Shown here: piece after piece, positions 17,976-27,462 of the stretch
Numbering within the stretch: the first letter of the stretch is position 1
How the letters are laid out: the number at the start of each line of letters is the position of its first letter
Assembly (NCBI RefSeq): GCF_024622975.1
Contig: NZ_JANJZT010000011.1
Span: 37,129-101,128 of the forward strand
DNA length: 64,000 bases
Reading direction: 5' to 3'
From: Blautia caecimuris
GTDB taxonomy: Bacteria; Bacillota; Clostridia; Lachnospirales; Lachnospiraceae
Made by a program: the position numbers and the translations under genes
Notes under the pieces: model-generated
What the model was told of the DNA's origin: nothing
Databases searched by the model: none
Seen by the model: the letters and a program-made list of their open reading frames with translations, nothing else

Positions 17976-18897
17976 AATTGCAAACAAACAGGTAATTTGT
18001 GATGTACTGATGCGGGAGGCAGAAAAAGATAAAGATATTGTTGCTCTTTGCAGTGATTCCCGGGGAAGCGCTTCTTTTTCAAAATTTGCAGAGACGTATC
18101 CGGAACAGTTTGTAGAAACAGGAATAGCAGAACAGAATCTGGTAAGTATTTCCGCAGGACTTGCGAAATGTGGAAAAAAACCATATGCTGCTTCGCCGGC
18201 CTGCTTTTTATCTACCAGAAGCTATGAACAGTGTAAAGTAGATGTGGCATACTCAAACACAAACGTAAAACTGATTGGGATCAGTGGAGGAGTAAGCTAC
18301 GGGGCTTTGGGAATGAGCCATCATTCTGCGCAGGATATAGCAGCCATGTCAGCCATTCCCAATATGAGAGTCTATCTTCCAAGCGACAGATTTCAGACAG
18401 AAAAGCTGACAGAGGCGCTTCTTAAAGATGAAAAACCTGCTTATATTCGTGTAGGACGAAATGCTGTTGAGGATGTGTATGAAGAGGGCAAGATACCTTT
18501 TGAGATGGATAAGGCAACAGTAGTAAGAGAAGGAACAGACATTGCAATTATTGCCTGTGGTGAAATGGTGAAACCGGCCCTGGATGCAGCAGAGCTTCTT
18601 GATGAAAAAGGAGTCAGTGCATCAGTTATAGATATGTACTGCCTGAAACCGCTGGATAAAGAAACGATCATCCGTGTTTCTTCCAATGTAAAGGCTGTAG
18701 TTACCGTTGAGGAGCATGCGCCGTTTGGGGGACTGGGATCTATGGTAAGTCAGGTTACAGGCGAACATTGTCCTGTAAAGGTGATCAATCTTTCATTACC
18801 TGATGAGCCGGTTATTTCCGGAACATCAAAGGAAGTTTTTGATTATTACGGACTGAATGCACAGGGAATTGTAAAAAAGGTAATGGAGCTGATCTGA
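17968..18897 (+). CDS. Transketolase, C-terminal subunit
   Basis: This is the partner of the preceding gene, with the pyrimidine-binding and C-terminal domains of transketolase: ETGIAEQNLVSISAGLA (the conserved Glu of the TPP site), SHHSAQDIAAMS, RVGRNAVEDVY, and a C-terminal domain with VTVEEHAPFGGLGS. It is 309 residues long, complete, and overlaps the upstream gene. The kinase gene starts two bases after its stop, so the three are translated together. Confidence 0.94.
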   Translation: MAKIANKQVICDVLMREAEKDKDIVALCSDSRGSASFSKFAETYPEQFVETGIAEQNLVSISAGLAKCGKKPYAASPACFLSTRSYEQCKVDVAYSNTNVKLIGISGGVSYGALGMSHHSAQDIAAMSAIPNMRVYLPSDRFQTEKLTEALLKDEKPAYIRVGRNAVEDVYEEGKIPFEMDKATVVREGTDIAIIACGEMVKPALDAAELLDEKGVSASVIDMYCLKPLDKETIIRVSSNVKAVVTVEEHAPFGGLGSMVSQVTGEHCPVKVINLSLPDEPVISGTSKEVFDYYGLNAQGIVKKVMELI

Positions 18898-18898
18898 T

Positions 18899-20374
18899 AT
18901 GGGGAAATATTTAATAGGAATCGATCAGAGTACACAGGGAACAAAAGCACTGCTTTTTGATCAGGAAGGGAATCTGATCAAACGTACTGACAAAGCTCAC
19001 AGGCAGATCATAAATGAAAAAGGCTGGGTTTCTCATGATCCGGAAGAGATTTACAGAAATACTCTGGAAGCTGTAAGGAATCTGGTTCAGGAATCCGGTA
19101 TTCCGGCAGGTGATGTTGTGGGTGTGGGAATCAGTAATCAGAGAGAAACTTCCCTTGCCTGGGACAGATCAACAGGGGAACCGCTGGGACAGGCAATTGT
19201 CTGGCAGTGCGCGCGAGCTGTTGATATCTGTGAAAGAGTGGAACGGGCAGGACAGGCAGAAGCAGTCAGAAGCCGCACGGGTATTAATCTGTCTCCTTAT
19301 TTTCCGGCATCCAAGATTGCCTGGATCCTTGAAAATGTGGAAGGAGCAAAGGAGAAAGCAGATTCAGGAAATATCTGTCATGGAACAATTGACACCTGGC
19401 TTATTTATAAACTGACCGGAGGAAAAGAATATAAAACAGACTATTCCAATGCGTCAAGGACACAGCTTTTTAATATTTTTGAGCTGAAATGGGATCAGGA
19501 GATCTGTGAGCTTTTTGGGATCAACCCGGATAATATGGCAGAGGTATGTGATTCAGATTCCTGCTTTGGCGAAACGGATTTTAACGGATTTCTGCCTCAT
19601 CCGGTTCCGATACACGGAGTTCTGGGAGATTCACACGGAGCCTTATTTGGACAGGGATGTCTGAAACCGGGAATGACGAAATCCACTTATGGAACCGGCT
19701 CTTCTATTATGATGAATATTGGAGAAAAGCCTGTTTTGAGTACCCATGGAGTGGTGACCTCTCTTGCATGGAGTATGAACGGAAAAGTAAATTATGTACT
19801 GGAAGGCAATCTGAATTATACAGGGGCAGTGATCACATGGCTGAAAGATGATATGAAGCTGATCTCATCTCCCGGAGAGACCCAAAAACTTGCGGAAGAG
19901 GCGTCAAAAGATGATAAAACTTATCTGGTTCCTGCATTTTCAGGACTTGGAGCTCCTTACTGGGACAGTCGGGCAACAGCGGCAGTTGTAGGGATGACAA
20001 GAACTACAAAAAAGCCGGAGCTGGTAAAGGCCGCAGTAGAGTGTATTGCTTATCAGATCACAGATATTGTCAATGCCATGAGCGAAGATGCAGGAGTAAA
20101 GGTTGAGGAATTAAGAGTAGACGGAGGCCCAACCAGAAACAGTTATCTGATGCAGTTTCAAAGCGACATGACACGGGCAGCGGTTCAGGTGCCGGATGCG
20201 GAAGAACTCTCAGGAATGGGACCGGCTTTTGCAGCGGGAATTGCGTTAGGGCTGTGGGATGAAAATATTTTTAACAAGCTGAACAGGACAAAATATGAAC
20301 CTGAAATGAATGAAAAAGAAGCTGAGCAAAAGTATCTCGGATGGAAAAAAGCAGTTGAACGGGTACTAATGTAA
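18899..20374 (+). CDS. FGGY family carbohydrate kinase (glycerol kinase-like)
   Basis: This ATP-dependent sugar or polyol kinase has GIDQSTQGTKALLFD at the N terminus (phosphate-1 loop), SNQRETSLAWD, a central YGTGSSIMMN motif (phosphate 2) and a C-terminal LRVDGGPTRN (adenosine motif). The 491-residue length is normal for FGGY enzymes. By overall look it is closest to glycerol kinases, but the genes around it (transketolase, polyol-type dehydrogenase, ribose-type importer) argue for a pentulose, tetrulose or related ketose as substrate. Annotation as glpK is therefore not safe. The operon has the shape oxidise, phosphorylate, transketolate. Confidence 0.9.
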   Translation: MGKYLIGIDQSTQGTKALLFDQEGNLIKRTDKAHRQIINEKGWVSHDPEEIYRNTLEAVRNLVQESGIPAGDVVGVGISNQRETSLAWDRSTGEPLGQAIVWQCARAVDICERVERAGQAEAVRSRTGINLSPYFPASKIAWILENVEGAKEKADSGNICHGTIDTWLIYKLTGGKEYKTDYSNASRTQLFNIFELKWDQEICELFGINPDNMAEVCDSDSCFGETDFNGFLPHPVPIHGVLGDSHGALFGQGCLKPGMTKSTYGTGSSIMMNIGEKPVLSTHGVVTSLAWSMNGKVNYVLEGNLNYTGAVITWLKDDMKLISSPGETQKLAEEASKDDKTYLVPAFSGLGAPYWDSRATAAVVGMTRTTKKPELVKAAVECIAYQITDIVNAMSEDAGVKVEELRVDGGPTRNSYLMQFQSDMTRAAVQVPDAEELSGMGPAFAAGIALGLWDENIFNKLNRTKYEPEMNEKEAEQKYLGWKKAVERVLM

Positions 20375-20423
20375 ACGGAGAAGAACTTAAATAAATAATT
20401 ATGACATAAAGGAGAAGAACATC

Positions 20424-21470
20424 ATGGAAGGAAAAATGAAAGTATGTGTATTAACCGGTAAACAGAAACTGGAATGGGTAGAACGTGACATTCCTCAGCC
20501 GGGAAAAGGAGAGCTTCAGATCAAGCTGGAATATGTAGGAGTATGTGGTTCAGACCTTCATTTTTATCAGGAGGGACAGCTGGCTAACTGGACTCTGGAT
20601 GGGCCTCTGGCTCTGGGACATGAGCCGGGCGGAGTAGTAAGCGCAGTTGGCGAAGGAGTAGAAGGATTTAAAGTAGGAGATAAAGTTTCTATTGAACCGG
20701 CAGTACCCTGCGGCGAATGTGAAGACTGCAGAAAAGGAAATTATAATCTCTGTAAGAATATCAGGATGCTTGCAATTCCGGGAGAAAGAGACGGAGTAAA
20801 TGCAGAATATTGTGTGCATGATGCAAGCATGTGCTATAAGCTTCCGGATAATATGGATACGCTGGAAGGGGCATTGATCGAGCCTCTGGCAGTTGGAATG
20901 CATGCAACAGAATTGTCAAATGCAAAGGTGGGAGAGACTGCGATTGTTCTGGGAAGCGGATGTATTGGTCTTTGTACTATTATGAGCCTTAAGGCAAGAG
21001 GCGTCAGCGAGATTTATGTTGCAGACGTAATGGACAAACGTCTGGAAAAGGCTCTGGAAGTAGGCGCTACAAGAGTATTTAACAGTAAACGTGAGAGCAT
21101 TGAAGAATTTGCCAAAACACTTCCGGGAGGCGGCGCAGATCAGGTTTACGAATGTGCGGGAAACAGAATTACAACACTTCAGACCTGCAGACTGATCAAA
21201 CGTGCAGGAAAGGTCACACTGGTTGGTGTTTCTCCGGAACCGGTTCTGGAGCTGGATATTGCAACTTTGAATGCAATGGAAGGAACTATTTATTCTGTAT
21301 ACCGCTACAGAAATCTCTGGCCAAAGGCGATTGCAGCAGTTTCTTCCGGTCTGATCCCGGTCAGAAGCATTGTGTCTCATGAGTTTGATTTTAAGGACTG
21401 TATTGAAGCTATTGAATACAGCCTGAATCATAAGGATGAAGTCATCAAGGCAGCAGTTAAATTCCAGTAA
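20424..21470 (+). CDS. Zinc-dependent MDR alcohol dehydrogenase (polyol dehydrogenase type)
   Basis: This medium-chain dehydrogenase/reductase has the catalytic zinc site CGSDLHFY and GHEPGG, a structural zinc lobe with the cysteines of CGECEDCRKGNYNLC, and a nucleotide-binding motif VLGSGCIGLC followed by ADVMDKR. The form is that of sorbitol/xylitol dehydrogenases, so it probably oxidises a sugar alcohol to a ketose with NAD+. The start at 20424 has AAGGAG nine bases upstream. It lies between the kinase and the importer genes in one direction with short gaps, consistent with one operon. Confidence 0.92.
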   Translation: MEGKMKVCVLTGKQKLEWVERDIPQPGKGELQIKLEYVGVCGSDLHFYQEGQLANWTLDGPLALGHEPGGVVSAVGEGVEGFKVGDKVSIEPAVPCGECEDCRKGNYNLCKNIRMLAIPGERDGVNAEYCVHDASMCYKLPDNMDTLEGALIEPLAVGMHATELSNAKVGETAIVLGSGCIGLCTIMSLKARGVSEIYVADVMDKRLEKALEVGATRVFNSKRESIEEFAKTLPGGGADQVYECAGNRITTLQTCRLIKRAGKVTLVGVSPEPVLELDIATLNAMEGTIYSVYRYRNLWPKAIAAVSSGLIPVRSIVSHEFDFKDCIEAIEYSLNHKDEVIKAAVKFQ

Positions 21471-21514
21471 AGAAAAACAGCATATAAAAATAAATGTACA
21501 GGGAGGATTTTAAG

Positions 21515-22573
21515 ATGTTAAGAAGAAAAATGATGGTTATGGCAATGGCAGCAGCAATGATCGGAACAATGACAGGATCTGTGAATGTATATGCGGCAAA
21601 GGCAGGAGACAGCGCTACAGGTAAAACTGAACTGGCAGACGCAGATTTCGATACAAGTTATGAACCGAAAAAGGATAGCTACAAAATTTACTGTACATAC
21701 AAAAATATCCACAGCTGGTACGATGCAATTAAATGCGGCGTTGATGCGGCAGTAGCAGATTTTGCAGAAAAAGGCGTGGAAATCGATTATGAATGGTATG
21801 GACCTGCAGAGCCGGACGCAGTGGATCAGGTAAATTCCATTGAAACAGCCATCGGACAGGGATATGATCTGATCGCTGTTGATGTAAATCAGCCGGAGAC
21901 AACAGCAAAGGCTGTGGATGAAGCAGTGGCAGCAGGAATCCCGGTTGCAACCTTTGCCAGCAGTGATATTGAAGACTGCGACAGAAGCTTTTTTGTAGGA
22001 AATACAGATAATTACGGCGATGGCTGCGCTCTTGCAAAAGCAGTGTGCGAAGAGATGGGCGGTAAAGGACAGATTGCGATCCTTTCCGGAACAATGGGAG
22101 CCGCATCTCATGAAGAACGTCTCCAGGGATTTAAAGATACGATTGCAGAATATCCGGACATTGAGATTGTAGACGAGCAGAGAGATAACGATGCAGTAGA
22201 AAAAGCAATCAGCATTACAGAATCCTGGCTTCAGGCATATCCGGATCTTGGCGGAATCCTCTGCAATAACATGTCGAATCCGGTTGGCGCATGTCAGGCA
22301 GTGAAGGATGCCGGTAAATCAGGGGATATTGTAATCGGAGGTATGGATCATGATCTTCGTACTCTGGAATATCTGAAAGACGGTACACTGTTTGTGGCAC
22401 AGGTTCAGAACTGCTACGACATGGGATATAAGCTGGTTTATAACGCAGTAAAGACAATTGACGGAGAAGCAGTAGAGGAAGAGGCTACAAATGTCGGATC
22501 CACTTCCGTTTATGCAGACAGCGCAGATAAATATATTGAAATGTTATATGGAGAAAGTGCAGATGCAGAATAA
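21515..22573 (+). CDS. Sugar ABC transporter substrate-binding protein (type 1 periplasmic fold), no lipobox
   Basis: This is a ribose/galactose-type binding protein (Peripla_BP_4 fold) with motifs such as GYDLIAVDVNQPETT, AILSGTMGAASHEERLQGF and a hinge near IGGMDHD. The start at 21515 is preceded by AGGGAGGA; an in-frame ATG at 21494 would add seven residues. The N terminus MLRRKMMVMAMAAAMIGTMT is a signal peptide, but no lipobox cysteine is present: cleavage seems to be of signal-peptidase-I type around VYA-AKA, and the first Cys is near residue 53. That is unusual for a Gram-positive importer, where this component is normally a lipoprotein. It partners the ATPase and permease downstream. 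Confidence 0.92.
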   Translation: MLRRKMMVMAMAAAMIGTMTGSVNVYAAKAGDSATGKTELADADFDTSYEPKKDSYKIYCTYKNIHSWYDAIKCGVDAAVADFAEKGVEIDYEWYGPAEPDAVDQVNSIETAIGQGYDLIAVDVNQPETTAKAVDEAVAAGIPVATFASSDIEDCDRSFFVGNTDNYGDGCALAKAVCEEMGGKGQIAILSGTMGAASHEERLQGFKDTIAEYPDIEIVDEQRDNDAVEKAISITESWLQAYPDLGGILCNNMSNPVGACQAVKDAGKSGDIVIGGMDHDLRTLEYLKDGTLFVAQVQNCYDMGYKLVYNAVKTIDGEAVEEEATNVGSTSVYADSADKYIEMLYGESADAE

Positions 22574-24062
22574 TACAGAGAAGCTTCTGGTTGAAATGCG
22601 GGATATTGTAAAAACCTTCCCGGGAACAAAGGCTCTTGACGGTGTGACTTTAAAGCTCCGCAAAGGAGAAATCCATGCACTGGTAGGTGAAAACGGAGCG
22701 GGAAAAAGTACTTTAATGAATATTCTTACCGGACAGTTTGCAATGGACAGCGGAGAGATGATCATGGAGGGAGAACCGGTCAGGTTCTCCTCTCCCAGAG
22801 AAGCAATGAGAAAAAATATTGTTCTGGTACCTCAGGAATTGAATCTTGTACCAGAAGCCAGCATTGCGGAAAATATTTTTCTGGGAAATGAAGTGATGGA
22901 AAAAAAGCTGATCAACTGGACAAAGACCCGTCAGGAGGCAGAGAGACTTCTTGCGCTTCTGGATGTTCAGACAGATGTTTCTCAGCCGGTAAAGCTGCTT
23001 TCGGCAGCGTATCAGCAGCTTGTTTCTATTGCCCGGGCGCTTGCCTATGATCCAAAAGTATTGATTTTGGATGAGCCTACAGCGGTTTTGACCAATCGTG
23101 AGACAGAAAGTCTCTTTCAGTCCATGCAGAGGCTGAAAAAAGGCGGCACAGCTATGGTATTTATTACTCATCACCTGGATGAGGTTATGGAACAGGCAGA
23201 CAGAATCACTATTATGAAGGACGGATGCCTTGTAAAAGAAGTCCATGTCTCTGAAATCACAAAAGAAGAAATGATTAATCAGATGGCTGGGAAAAAGGTA
23301 CAGATTACGGGTAGAGTCCAGAGAAAAGTTTCCGATGAAGTGTTTTTTGAGGCCAGAAATCTTTCCAGAAAAGGGGAGTTCCAGAATGTAAGCTTTGAAA
23401 TCCATAAGGGAGAAATTCTGGGAGTTGCCGGTCTGGTAGGAGCTGGCCGTACAGAAATTTTTAAGAGTGTTTTTGGCATTACCGAAAAGGAACCTGGCGG
23501 TCAGACTTTTATTGAGGGAAAAGAAGTACATATCAAATCCCCTATAGATGCGATCAGATATGGAATGGGCTATGTTTCGGAAGAACGCAGGCATGATGGT
23601 ATTGCTCCGGATATGTCTGTTATGGAAAATACGATGCTTCCATCTTATGACAAAATAAAAAAACACGGTCTGATCGATTACAGACAGGCGATTGAGACAG
23701 CTGAAAAATATATTAGTTCCTTCAAAATTAAAACAGCATCCAGAGAAACACTGATTAAGAATCTGTCAGGAGGTAATCAGCAGAAGGTTATTGTAGCGCG
23801 CTGGATGGCAAAGGGGATTAAAATGCTGATCCTTGATGAACCTACTCGTGGTATTGATGTAAATGCAAAAGGAGAAATACACCAGCTTATCCGTGATCTT
23901 GCAGACAATGGAGTATCAGTTGTTGTAATTTCTTCAGAGATGGAAGAGGTTATGGCTTTATCTGACAGGATTATGGTTGTTCATCAGGGTAGAATCAGCG
24001 GCTACATCACAGATGTGGATTTGATCACACAGGAGGATGTGCTGAAAGTAGCTTTTCAATAG
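22563..24062 (+). CDS. Sugar ABC transporter ATP-binding protein (RbsA/MglA type, two ATPase domains)
   Basis: This is a tandem ABC ATPase energising the ribose-type importer. The first domain has Walker A GENGAGKST and Walker B LILDEPTAVL with a degenerate signature (LSAAYQQ); the second has a degenerate P-loop (GAGRTE), signature LSGGNQQK and Walker B LILDEPTRGID, as usual for the family. The start is placed at 22563, eight bases after GGAGAA, so it overlaps the binding-protein gene by 11 bases; upstream in-frame starts exist but lack good sites. It is 499 residues long. Confidence 0.93.
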   Translation: MQNNTEKLLVEMRDIVKTFPGTKALDGVTLKLRKGEIHALVGENGAGKSTLMNILTGQFAMDSGEMIMEGEPVRFSSPREAMRKNIVLVPQELNLVPEASIAENIFLGNEVMEKKLINWTKTRQEAERLLALLDVQTDVSQPVKLLSAAYQQLVSIARALAYDPKVLILDEPTAVLTNRETESLFQSMQRLKKGGTAMVFITHHLDEVMEQADRITIMKDGCLVKEVHVSEITKEEMINQMAGKKVQITGRVQRKVSDEVFFEARNLSRKGEFQNVSFEIHKGEILGVAGLVGAGRTEIFKSVFGITEKEPGGQTFIEGKEVHIKSPIDAIRYGMGYVSEERRHDGIAPDMSVMENTMLPSYDKIKKHGLIDYRQAIETAEKYISSFKIKTASRETLIKNLSGGNQQKVIVARWMAKGIKMLILDEPTRGIDVNAKGEIHQLIRDLADNGVSVVVISSEMEEVMALSDRIMVVHQGRISGYITDVDLITQEDVLKVAFQ

Positions 24063-24078
24063 GAGGTAAAACAGCAAA

Positions 24079-25065
24079 ATGGACAGGATAAAGAAATTTT
24101 TTAAATCCACGGCTGGCATGGTTCTGATCGTAACGATTCTGGTTGGCATTATCGTACATGCCACCACAGGAAACTTTTTTACGGCGTATAATATCAGTAC
24201 ACTGACAAGAGCTGCATCCTTTGTAATTATTGTAGGATTTGGACAGACGATTGTTCTTCTGACTGGCGGAATCGACCTGTCAGTGGCAACTATCGGTTCT
24301 GTGTGCGGTATGGCGGGGGCTATCTTTATGGTGAATTATGGAATCAATCCATATCTTGCCATTGTGATCGCCAGCCTTCTGGGAATTGTACTGGGAGCAG
24401 TAAATGGATTTTTTATTGCATATTTTAAAATGACACCATTTATTGTAACTCTGGCAACTATGCAGATTTATAAAGGTATTGTATACGTTATTACAAAAGG
24501 TATGCCGATCACGGGTATGCCGGAATCAGCAGAAAAACTTGCAAATGGAGTGATTGGCGGCGTTCTTCCAAACATTGTAATTATCATGGTTATTATCTGC
24601 GTGATTCTTACAGTCATATTAAAAAGAACAAAGTTCGGACGTTATGTATATGCTTTGGGCGGAAACAGAAGCTGTGCAAAAATTGTAGGTATTCCTACAG
24701 AACGTATTGAGATGATGGTATATTGTCTCAGCGGACTTCTCTCTGCCATTGCAGGTGTGCTGATGGCATGTAAACTGGCATCCTTCCAGGCAAGTATTGG
24801 CGAGAGCTGGCAGATGGATTCTATTACAGCTTCTGTTCTGGGCGGAACATCTATGGCCGGTGGAATTGGAAATGTGGTAGGAACTATCATTGGTGGTGTT
24901 TTAAGCAGTGTTATCAGTACCTGTATTACATTACTTCGTGTATCTTCTTACTGGGAGACGATCGTTACAGGCGCGGTAGTTCTGATTGCTGTACTGATTG
25001 ATGCAGTGAAAGACAATCCGGTCATTAAAGCAAGGATAAAAAGAATCTTTACAAGGAAGGCATAA
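24079..25065 (+). CDS. Sugar ABC transporter permease (RbsC type)
   Basis: This permease has about nine to ten hydrophobic helices and the BPD_transp_2 hallmarks GGIDLSVATIGSVCG and the conserved loop ALGGNRSCAKIVGIP that contacts the ATPase. At 328 residues it is complete. It is the last gene of the operon, begins after AGGAGG, and is followed by a terminator. With the binding protein and ATPase it makes a full uptake system for the unidentified sugar or sugar alcohol. Confidence 0.94.
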   Translation: MDRIKKFFKSTAGMVLIVTILVGIIVHATTGNFFTAYNISTLTRAASFVIIVGFGQTIVLLTGGIDLSVATIGSVCGMAGAIFMVNYGINPYLAIVIASLLGIVLGAVNGFFIAYFKMTPFIVTLATMQIYKGIVYVITKGMPITGMPESAEKLANGVIGGVLPNIVIIMVIICVILTVILKRTKFGRYVYALGGNRSCAKIVGIPTERIEMMVYCLSGLLSAIAGVLMACKLASFQASIGESWQMDSITASVLGGTSMAGGIGNVVGTIIGGVLSSVISTCITLLRVSSYWETIVTGAVVLIAVLIDAVKDNPVIKARIKRIFTRKA

Positions 25066-25093
25066 AATCAGTAAAAACATGCAGATAACTGAC

Positions 25094-25140
25094 ACAGGGG
25101 ATATTTATTCGGAAGGATAGATATTCCCTGTATTTTTATT
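25094..25140 (+). terminator. Terminator of the sugar-alcohol operon
   Basis: ACAGGGGATAT pairs with ATATTCCCTGT (one G-U pair) and is followed by TATTTTTATT. Confidence 0.75.
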
Positions 25141-25230
25141 TAATCCCTGTTTTATGCGTTGTCCTGCAAAACCCTGTTGTGTGTTTGGGCAATATGAAGT
25201 AGAATAGAGAAAATGAGAAGGAGACATAAA

Positions 25231-25275
25231 GGGCAAAATGCCATCGCCAAAGGCGATATGGAATGCATTTTGCCC
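25231..25275. repeat. 45-base two-part palindrome of unknown role
   Basis: Perfect 11-base arms GGGCAAAATGC and GCATTTTGCCC enclose an ATCGCC/GGCGAT hairpin. No T tract follows on either strand, so it is not an obvious terminator. It lies 66 bases before the next gene and could be a mobile palindrome (REP- or MITE-like) or a 5' leader structure. Confidence 0.6.
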
Positions 25276-25341
25276 AAGTTGCTGTAAATAGAATGAACAG
25301 TAACAAAAGATAACCAGAAAGACAGATACAGGAGAGAAAAC

Positions 25342-27096
25342 ATGGAATTTTATCAGCTTAAAATTATAAGAAAGGGAACAAAACCGCCGGTTTGGAGAAG
25401 ATGTCTTGTTCCTTCTAATATTACCTTTGCTCAGATGGCAGCAGTCCTGGAAGAAATCCTTGAGTATTCATTTACTGACAGATATGAATTTGAATTTTAT
25501 CAGGAAAAGGTTCATGTAAGAGAATACAGAGAAGATGAACCTCAGGTGACTTCTTATCAGTATGATTTTTCAAATGCTTCCAATACATTTGTAAATGACC
25601 TGTTGGATAAGATGACATGGTTTACCTTCCGGGTAAAGACGAATGAGCAGAAACTGCCGGAATACAGGGCAGAGGTGGAAAAAAAGCTTCCTGCAGTCAG
25701 TGAGGATGGAGGGGCTCTTTGTCCTGTGATTATGAAAGAAAAAACAGGCGCAGAGGAAGAGTTCTGGTCGGATACAGAGCAGAAAAATAAACGTCTGGCG
25801 GAGCTGTTCACACTGGAGGCAGGAGAGCCGGATTACAGAATCAGTAAAGAGATTCATGAGGACATCTGTCAGGGAAAAGCATCTCTGATTTTCAGCGAAA
25901 ATGCGGAAAGCAAAACAGAAAATAATAAAAAATGTACCGATTCTCTGTTAAAGGATATGGCAGAGACGGTAACAAAAGCGCTTTTTAAAGAAATGAAAAA
26001 AACAGCCGAAAGCAGAAATCCAAAGGTTGCAGAGTATCTGCAGGCATATGAACAGGAGGATCTGGTTTTTCTGGCCGGAGAGCTGGGGATTTCCGGGGCT
26101 GAGAAACTTGATAAACAGGAACTGGCAGGACGGATCGCCGAAGAGATCCTGAAGCCTGAGGTTATGGAAAAGGAGCTTCTGAGACTGAATGAATGGGAAT
26201 TTCAGGCTTTTGAAAAAGCAATGAAAAAAGGTCTTTTCCATGTAGAGGAAAATGAATGGACAGATCTGGAATGGGCCAGCGATATCGGATATCTGGCAGT
26301 TTATGACGATGGATATGCAGAGGTTCCTTCAGAGGTTTCTGCTGTTTTTGAAAAGATTTGTACATCGGAGTTTTGTGAACTTCAGAAAAAAAGAAGCTGG
26401 CTGAGCGCATGTCTGGTAATGGTTGAATATCTTTACGGCACAGCTCCTGCAAGAGTTGTATACAGAATGTACCGCAGAAGAAGAGAATGCAGAGTAAGCT
26501 TTGAGGAATTTACAGAATTATTCCGGTCTGTTCCGGAAGAGGAAAATATCTGTGTACTTGACGGCGACAGGATCAGCCTTCAGGGATTGCTGGAAGAAAA
26601 AGAAATCTATCGGATGCTGCTGAAATACCAGGGAGACAGAGAGTTTTATGTTCCTTCAGAGGAGGAGATTGTTGACTGTACATTCAATGGTTATCCTTCT
26701 AAGCAGCCGGTTTATAAAAAAATCAGACAGTTTCTTGAACAGGAACTGGGAATGCCGGAAGAACTGGCAGAAGCCTATCTCTGTGAAATTTACAGAGTAT
26801 ATTATACAGGTGGACTTATGTCAGAGGCAATGGAACAGCTGAACAAAAACAGAGTTATTTTTGAAACAAAGGATCAGGCAAGAGAAATGGCAGAGCTTCT
26901 GGTGGAAGCTTACAGTAAAACCAGAAAAGTACAGCTGTGCGGACATGCGCCGGAAGAAGAACGAAATCCGCAGTTTCCTGGAACGTTCCAGAGTAATATA
27001 CTGGTGAATGAGGAAAAGAATAAAAAGGTTTACCCAAATGATCCGTGTCCCTGTGGAAGCGGAAAGAAGTACAAAAAGTGCTGTGGAAGGAACTGA
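25342..27096 (+). CDS. pRiA4b ORF-3-like protein with C-terminal SEC-C zinc motif
   Basis: The first roughly 80 residues (YQLKIIRKGTKPPVWRR, then a loop with YEFEF) match the plasmid pRiA4b ORF-3 domain, a small fold found alone or fused in many Firmicutes. The middle is a long acidic helical region with no family I recognise. The C terminus YPNDPCPCGSGKKYKKCC is a SEC-C zinc-binding motif as at the end of SecA. The 584-residue architecture (ORF-3 domain, helical linker, SEC-C) is known among Clostridia but has no assigned function. The start at 25342 has CAGGAG upstream. It is followed closely by acylphosphatase. Confidence 0.8.
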   Translation: MEFYQLKIIRKGTKPPVWRRCLVPSNITFAQMAAVLEEILEYSFTDRYEFEFYQEKVHVREYREDEPQVTSYQYDFSNASNTFVNDLLDKMTWFTFRVKTNEQKLPEYRAEVEKKLPAVSEDGGALCPVIMKEKTGAEEEFWSDTEQKNKRLAELFTLEAGEPDYRISKEIHEDICQGKASLIFSENAESKTENNKKCTDSLLKDMAETVTKALFKEMKKTAESRNPKVAEYLQAYEQEDLVFLAGELGISGAEKLDKQELAGRIAEEILKPEVMEKELLRLNEWEFQAFEKAMKKGLFHVEENEWTDLEWASDIGYLAVYDDGYAEVPSEVSAVFEKICTSEFCELQKKRSWLSACLVMVEYLYGTAPARVVYRMYRRRRECRVSFEEFTELFRSVPEEENICVLDGDRISLQGLLEEKEIYRMLLKYQGDREFYVPSEEEIVDCTFNGYPSKQPVYKKIRQFLEQELGMPEELAEAYLCEIYRVYYTGGLMSEAMEQLNKNRVIFETKDQAREMAELLVEAYSKTRKVQLCGHAPEEERNPQFPGTFQSNILVNEEKNKKVYPNDPCPCGSGKKYKKCCGRN

Positions 27097-27159
27097 GAGA
27101 GCGCTGGTGGTGTATCAGCTTTTCAGAAAATAAATGTTGAGGAATATGGAGAGGATGCT

Positions 27160-27438
27160 ATGGGGACAAAAATACGCAGGGGATTTTCGTTTTGGGGAAG
27201 AGTCCAGGGAGTAGGCTTTCGATACAAAATGTATTATCTGGCACAGAAATATAATGCAACAGGCTGGGTACAGAATGAATGTAACGGCTCTGTAACGGCG
27301 CAGGTTCAGGGAGAAGAGGTTTCAATTGACATGATCCTTCAGGCTCTGTTTCATGACCGCTACATCAGCATAGAACAAATGGATGTAAAAGAGCTTCCTC
27401 TGGTGGAGGATGAAAGAAAATTTTCCATGAGGAACTGA
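27160..27438 (+). CDS. acyP: Acylphosphatase
   Basis: This small enzyme hydrolyses acyl phosphates. The signature GRVQGVGFRY carries the substrate-binding arginine and GWVQNECNGSV the catalytic asparagine. The 92-residue length is typical. The second motif has ECNG in place of the commoner LPDG, a minor variation. It is cytoplasmic, probably housekeeping, and lies 25 bases before the flavodoxin-ferredoxin gene. Confidence 0.93.
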   Translation: MGTKIRRGFSFWGRVQGVGFRYKMYYLAQKYNATGWVQNECNGSVTAQVQGEEVSIDMILQALFHDRYISIEQMDVKELPLVEDERKFSMRN

Positions 27439-27462
27439 ACGGACAGAAAGGAGCAGGTCCAG

